Positions 6,860-9,772 of a DNA stretch of 9,772 bases are shown here, piece by piece. The translations under genes and the position numbers were made by a program. The stretch is from NCBI GenBank assembly GCA_014730235.1, contig WJIO01000430.1, forward strand, positions 1 through 9,772, read 5' to 3'. The DNA comes from Candidatus Poribacteria bacterium (GTDB taxonomy: Bacteria; Poribacteria; DTPJ01; WJIO01). A model generated the notes under the pieces. That model saw only the letters and a program-made list of their open reading frames with translations. It had not been told where the DNA came from and searched no databases. Positions within the stretch are counted from its first letter, which is position 1. Each line of letters starts with the position of its first letter.

Positions 6860-8383
6860 ATATTTTCCTCCTTTCAACAACTCCAACTTCCTAAGATATA
6901 ACATGAATAGGTTGCATTCCATTACTGCCATACTCATTTCCCACAAAGGGTTACCCTCTGTATTTATATTGAATATGGAAAATTTCTCAAATTTGTATAT
7001 CCTTATGAGTTCAGTAAATTGCCTTATCATAGAATAATATGAAACTTCCCCACCGGAGAGAATATTTGAGTATAAAACCAGTAAATCTTTATATGCTTTA
7101 GGAGCGCCCTTTGAAATTCTTATAGGTGTCAAAAAATATATTTTGCCCAAATCTATATTCCAAGAGTTTGATTCTCTCAATAACTTTTTGCCTATAATAC
7201 CAATATCGTTTGTCGTTTTCGTTAATGTTCTAAGTCTTATTGGGTTAACATCCTTAACGCATCTAAGGATCCTGAATTCGCTATTGTTTTCCTGGTAAAA
7301 GAGAAAATTCAATGTATAGCTGTTTTTATATGATTCCTGATATTTAAGATAACTTTGTAATAACCCATTAAATTTATTCATCCCTTTGAAATTCTTGGCA
7401 GCGTTAAAACTGAATATTACATAATCACCAAAACCATCTATATCTTCCGATGACATTTTTACATTGAATAAAAATTTTGGAATAACGTAGACTTGAAATC
7501 TACCCATGGCTGTTTTCATCTTGTTCTGTATAAAATTCTCGCCGGCAGAAAGATACATATAGCAAGGTTTACAAAAGCTGAAATTTTTACTGAAATCCTT
7601 CTCAAATCTCGATGAAAAGCTGATTTTATCCTTTATATAATATTTAAATTTTAGTTTTGCCACATCATAGGAAAGGTTTGATTCATTATGACATACAAAA
7701 CATTTAGCCTGATAAGTGTCATCAAAATCAGGAAGAAGGTTTTCCTGCATCAGGAAATTTTTGTAATCTGTAGATTGAGCCAAATTTTCTCCGTCAAGAA
7801 AAACAGTATACAAACCTATCTCCGAATCTCCAAGTTGCCGTTGGGATTCTATATATTTTTGTGTTTCATCTGAGACAATCTGAGCAACATCCTTTGCGCT
7901 TATATCCTCATTTTGTACCATTTCCCTTTGTTGATATAGATTCATTTCTGTATTAATGCCGCACTTGACGATATCCAAAACATATCTATAACGTCTCTGT
8001 TGACCTGGTATATCACCCAGATCAAGGAAATAATTATTTATTATACAATCAAGTTTTTTCCAGAGTTCCCAATCTTCGTTAAGTTCATCCTTCAGAGACG
8101 ATATAGATTGAGATACCAGGTAAGATAAATTGTCACTTGACAAACGCTTTTGAGTATCAGAACCTTTTGCATTACCTATCCATAGATATTTATGGGCTGT
8201 CTGATCATCTATCTCCTCCTCGTAAAATTTCAACTGATCTCCTGTGCTGCTGAAATCCATTATCGCTACATGCTGCTTTTTGTTTTTAACCTCAGCTTTT
8301 AGATCTTTCACCAGAAAATCAAGATACCTGCTTTGATCCCCTGCCATCAATATTTCGCCTATCTGGGCAATTCCTTCAATCAT
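6425..8383 (-). CDS. cas8b: Cascade large subunit Cas8b (Csh1/TM1802 type)
   Basis: Cas8b recognises the PAM and helps open the target DNA. The 652-residue protein is assigned from its place between cas6 and cas7, its size, and a four-cysteine zinc-finger-like pair: AKCFVCH and, about 40 residues on, SFCKPC (Cys228, 231, 271 and 274 from the start used here). That arrangement is typical of Csh1/Cas8b proteins. The rest is too divergent for residue-level claims. The C-terminus ends in an acidic tail. AAGGG sits about ten bases before the ATG at 8383 but only four before the ATG at 8389, so I prefer 8383; the longer form adds two residues. The stretch past the zinc finger is notably AT-rich. 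The last 144 codons also encode Cas11b from an internal start. Confidence 0.9.
   Translation of the reverse strand: MIEGIAQIGEILMAGDQSRYLDFLVKDLKAEVKNKKQHVAIMDFSSTGDQLKFYEEEIDDQTAHKYLWIGNAKGSDTQKRLSSDNLSYLVSQSISSLKDELNEDWELWKKLDCIINNYFLDLGDIPGQQRRYRYVLDIVKCGINTEMNLYQQREMVQNEDISAKDVAQIVSDETQKYIESQRQLGDSEIGLYTVFLDGENLAQSTDYKNFLMQENLLPDFDDTYQAKCFVCHNESNLSYDVAKLKFKYYIKDKISFSSRFEKDFSKNFSFCKPCYMYLSAGENFIQNKMKTAMGRFQVYVIPKFLFNVKMSSEDIDGFGDYVIFSFNAAKNFKGMNKFNGLLQSYLKYQESYKNSYTLNFLFYQENNSEFRILRCVKDVNPIRLRTLTKTTNDIGIIGKKLLRESNSWNIDLGKIYFLTPIRISKGAPKAYKDLLVLYSNILSGGEVSYYSMIRQFTELIRIYKFEKFSIFNINTEGNPLWEMSMAVMECNLFMLYLRKLELLKGGKYMSEVDLKSIGLDDDRMQEFVTEMGYDDTRTAMFLMGNLIREIGYRQGGKEPILEKLNYQGIDARRLLRLTNEIFEKLKQYKVLKYNKSIFSAFKRLLDLYINDWPLDDQENVFYILSGYSYRRQRAKGESVNETEEEQEEYDPQ
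6867..6874 (-). promoter_or_regulatory. Internal Shine-Dalgarno for Cas11b
   Basis: AAAGGAGG inside cas8b is the best match to the anti-Shine-Dalgarno sequence that I see anywhere in the operon, and it lies seven bases from an in-frame ATG. Within Cas8b it encodes the Lys-Gly-Gly-Lys segment just before Tyr-Met. A site this strong inside a coding region supports separate translation of the small subunit. Confidence 0.85.
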
Positions 8384-9131
8384 CTGCATTATCCCTTTTT
8401 AGAAATTTAAAACACCCAAAACCTTGTGAGTTCTTACTGCCTATACCTGCCTCGTGTCCTACCTTTATCAGTGCGGGATTTCCCTGAAGGGAATAGACTC
8501 CCCTCCAGGCCTTTATGACAGTGCCTTTATATTTCAGTATTTTTTCAGACCTTTTATCTACTTTCAAAGGATTTATTGTAAGAGTATAGCTTTCATCCGG
8601 TTCCGTTCCTGTAATAACGGCATATTTCTTTTTCAGGTTATTCTCTATAAGCTGTGAGAATTCATCCTCAAAGGGGGAATAATAGTATGTCTTGTTTTTG
8701 CCCTCCCCTGTTTTCAGGGTGCTGTAGACCGTTACAGGGGATAACATTCCTATTACTTCCGATTCATTGGGTTCTGTTTCTTCCGGCACGTCAAAACTGC
8801 TTACTCTCACAGGGTTAACGCCCAGGTTTAAATCATCCCGCACCATCATAAAGTATCCCAACTGCTGTATGAAATCATCCATAGGACTGCTTATGACCAG
8901 CTTAATCGGCGGCGAGAAGATTATATCGCTATTTGTCAGCCTGTATCTGCCGTTGATATTGGAAAATGTAAACATCTTAAAGCTGCGTTTGCCGTATGTA
9001 AATCCCGTATCATGAAGGTACCGGGCAAGCTCCGGGCTTATGTTGTTGTAGATCATCCCCTGTATAACAGAATTGTAGTGAATTGGCAGTCTGATTTCAC
9101 CCTCAGAATCCAGAGATATTTCAATTCTCAT
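8376..9131 (-). CDS. cas6: crRNA-processing endoribonuclease Cas6 (type I-B)
   Basis: Cas6 cuts the repeat RNA to leave the 8-base ATTGAAAC tag on each crRNA. The 251-residue protein has two RAMP halves. The strongest signature is the C-terminal glycine-rich loop GHEAGIGSKNSQGFGCFKF (about 226-244), matching the Cas6 G-loop. Near the N-terminus, His40 in ARYLHDTGF is the likely catalytic histidine, with Lys48 and Lys52 (GKRSFKMFTFS) as possible partners; this assignment is by analogy with other Cas6 proteins. The start is supported by AGGA eight bases upstream. It is the first gene of the operon, about 116 bases after the predicted transcription start, and its end overlaps the open frame of cas8b by 14 bases if the ATG at 8389 is used (8 bases with 8383). 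Confidence 0.95.
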   Translation of the reverse strand: MRIEISLDSEGEIRLPIHYNSVIQGMIYNNISPELARYLHDTGFTYGKRSFKMFTFSNINGRYRLTNSDIIFSPPIKLVISSPMDDFIQQLGYFMMVRDDLNLGVNPVRVSSFDVPEETEPNESEVIGMLSPVTVYSTLKTGEGKNKTYYYSPFEDEFSQLIENNLKKKYAVITGTEPDESYTLTINPLKVDKRSEKILKYKGTVIKAWRGVYSLQGNPALIKVGHEAGIGSKNSQGFGCFKFLKRDNADD

Positions 9132-9225
9132 TTTTACATTCCTGTATTTTAGATACGAAATGGTAGTATATAGCCACTTTATATAGTTGCATTATCGGTT
9201 GATTTAGTGAATAGCTTTAGGGAAG

Positions 9226-9240
9226 GTTTATTTAATAAAC
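9226..9240. promoter_or_regulatory. Operator-like palindrome in the cas 5' region
   Basis: GTTTATTTAATAAAC is a perfect palindrome with seven-base arms and one central base. It lies just downstream of the predicted cas transcription start (about 9247). The single-base centre cannot form an RNA loop with full pairing, so a dimeric DNA-binding regulator is the likelier reader. No regulator gene is in the window. Confidence 0.45.
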
Positions 9241-9253
9241 ACATTCTTGCCGC

Positions 9254-9282
9254 ATTATAAAAATTTCAGTAAAACAAATCAA
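9254..9282 (-). promoter_or_regulatory. Main promoter of the cas operon
   Basis: On the minus strand there is a -35 TTGATT (9282-9277), a 17-base spacer and a perfect -10 TATAAT (9259-9254). Transcription would start near 9247, leaving about 116 bases of untranslated leader before cas6. The -35 box lies inside the degenerate left copy of the 37-base repeat (9276-9312), so the promoter and the repeat relic share bases. Confidence 0.75.
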
Positions 9283-9384
9283 TATCCTTCGCGGATCGAG
9301 TATCACCTCAAGAAAGTATGAATTATCGTGATATTTATTTGAGATATGTTTCAATATCCTTTACGGATCGAGTACCACCTCAAG
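9276..9384 (-). CRISPR. Relic or regulatory mini-CRISPR: two diverged 37-base repeats and one 35-base spacer
   Basis: Two 37-base copies lie at 9348-9384 and 9276-9312, starting 72 bases apart and differing at six positions. On the minus strand the right copy begins CTTGAGGTGG and ends GGATATTGAAAC. It contains a stem ATCC/GGAT around a five-base loop, directly before the ATTGAAAC tag. In the left copy two changes fall in that loop, leaving the stem intact, and three hit the tag, which reads ATTGATTT. Intact first repeat, degenerate last repeat, a repeat-spacer size of 37+35 and the crRNA tag all fit a leftward mini-array. The repeat is clearly different from the main array's 30-base repeat. 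Alternatives are a tandem protein-binding site or a fragment of another repeat family. Confidence 0.55.
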
Positions 9385-9404
9385 AGCTGGGCTTCCAGAG
9401 TCGC

Positions 9405-9433
9405 ATGATAACTGGCTTTAGCATAGGCAAAAA
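9405..9433 (-). promoter_or_regulatory. Weak candidate promoter for the mini-CRISPR
   Basis: A -10-like TATCAT (9410-9405) has a poor -35 match TTTTTG (9433-9428) at 17 bases. Transcription would start near 9398, about 14 bases before the first 37-base repeat. The -35 overlaps the U-tract of the terminator. The position is apt, but the match is weak. Confidence 0.25.
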
Positions 9434-9467
9434 CGTAGGGGTCTGCAAAACACCCCTGACCCCTACG
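9429..9467 (-). terminator. Intrinsic terminator, leftward
   Basis: On the minus strand CGTAGGGGTC (9467-9458) pairs perfectly with GACCCCTACG (9443-9434) around a 14-base loop, and five T residues (9433-9429) follow at once. This is a standard Rho-independent terminator for leftward transcription. A second GACCCCTACG at 9523-9514 can pair with the same 5' arm instead, which would prevent the terminator from forming. Confidence 0.7.
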
Positions 9468-9671
9468 GCCAGAGCACCTGAAAAATGCCGTAAAACCGCA
9501 TGAATAAAGGCTACGTAGGGGTCGCGTCCTGTTAAAGCTGCATTTAACCCTGTCACAGCAAGGCTTTATACCACTTTTCCACACTCTTTTCATGACTTGT
9601 CTCTGACCCCCGCGTGTTAAATAAAAATTGGTTAAATAAGGTTAAACTTATAAAAACTTATCCGGTTTGCA
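9429..9671 (-). ncRNA. Candidate noncoding transcript upstream of the cas operon
   Basis: A strong leftward promoter (9706-9678) and an intrinsic terminator (9467-9429) bracket about 240 bases with no convincing gene. The segment contains alternating GGGGTC and GACCCC elements at 9610-9605, 9523-9518, 9463-9458 and 9443-9438. These can form either a 1:2 plus 3:4 arrangement, with 3:4 the terminator, or a 2:3 hairpin. It may be a small RNA, an attenuated leader, or a fragment of a repetitive element. I do not recognise a known RNA family. Confidence 0.35.
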
Positions 9672-9677
9672 TAACCT

Positions 9678-9706
9678 ATTATAAAATATTCGCTACAAAA
9701 ATTCAA
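9678..9706 (-). promoter_or_regulatory. Near-consensus leftward promoter, no gene attached
   Basis: On the minus strand there is a -35 TTGAAT (9706-9701), a 17-base spacer and a perfect TATAAT (9683-9678). The start would be near 9671. The only substantial open frame downstream (80 codons from 9593) lacks a ribosome binding site, so the transcript is probably noncoding or ends at the 9467-9429 terminator. Confidence 0.6.
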
Positions 9707-9772
9707 GCAGAAAATCAGTCTAAAATTGTGCTGACACAGCGCCAAAGCCATAGGTGATACACTTGCCTACAC

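Noticed and set aside
6425-8383. Large subunit as Cas10 (type III) because of its zinc-finger cysteines
   Set aside because: There is no GGDD palm motif or HD domain, and the neighbours are type I-B Cas7, Cas5 and Cas3.
9276-9384. Direct repeats as target-site duplication or ends of a mobile element
   Set aside because: The copies are 37 bases, imperfect and in direct orientation with only 35 bases between them, too little for an element; the tag and spacing fit CRISPR better.
9351-9593. 80-codon minus-strand open frame, cysteine-rich, upstream of cas6
   Set aside because: It has no ribosome binding site, runs straight through the terminator hairpin and ends inside the 37-base CRISPR-like repeat. 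I recognise no domain, and a frame of this length can occur by chance.
9720-9770. Short minus-strand frame ending in a stop at the right edge, possibly the tail of a gene or transposase
   Set aside because: Only about 16 residues are visible and none form a recognisable motif. An insertion sequence end here is possible but unsupported.

Overview
The window holds one nearly complete type I-B CRISPR-Cas locus, almost entirely on the minus strand. Reading right to left, the order is cas6, cas8b (with an internal cas11b start), cas7 (csh2 type), cas5, cas3, cas4, cas1, cas2, then the CRISPR leader and the leader-proximal end of the array, which runs off the left edge. The cas genes overlap or lie within about 35 bases of each other, so they read as one operon. 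The type I-B set, the strong GGAGG-type ribosome binding sites and the moderately AT-rich sequence suggest a Clostridia-like Firmicute. This is inference; I cannot name the species.

Region 1-163 is the array: three identical 30-base repeats and two 36-base spacers. On the minus strand the repeat ends in ATTGAAAC, the usual 5' tag of type I-B crRNAs, so the array is transcribed leftward and its leader lies between the array and cas2 (164-378). That leader contains a near-consensus promoter (TTGAAA-17-TATTAT with an extended -10). The predicted start falls just before a 72-base segment that can fold into a three-way junction.

Region 379-9131 is the cas operon. Cas8b, Cas11b, Cas7, Cas5 and Cas6 would make Cascade and its crRNA, Cas3 would degrade the target, and Cas4-Cas1-Cas2 would acquire spacers.

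Region 9132-9772 has no convincing gene but much structure. It holds a near-consensus cas promoter (TTGATT-17-TATAAT) with a 15-bp operator-like palindrome just downstream. Directly upstream are two diverged 37-base repeats, 72 bases apart, flanking a 35-base spacer. They look like a relic or regulatory mini-CRISPR, unlike the main repeat in sequence but with the same ATTGAAAC end. The copy nearer cas6 is degenerate and supplies the -35 box of the cas promoter. Further right is an intrinsic terminator with alternative pairing partners (attenuator-like), fed by another strong leftward promoter. This upstream control region is the most unusual part of the window: it could encode a crRNA-like RNA that regulates the cas operon.
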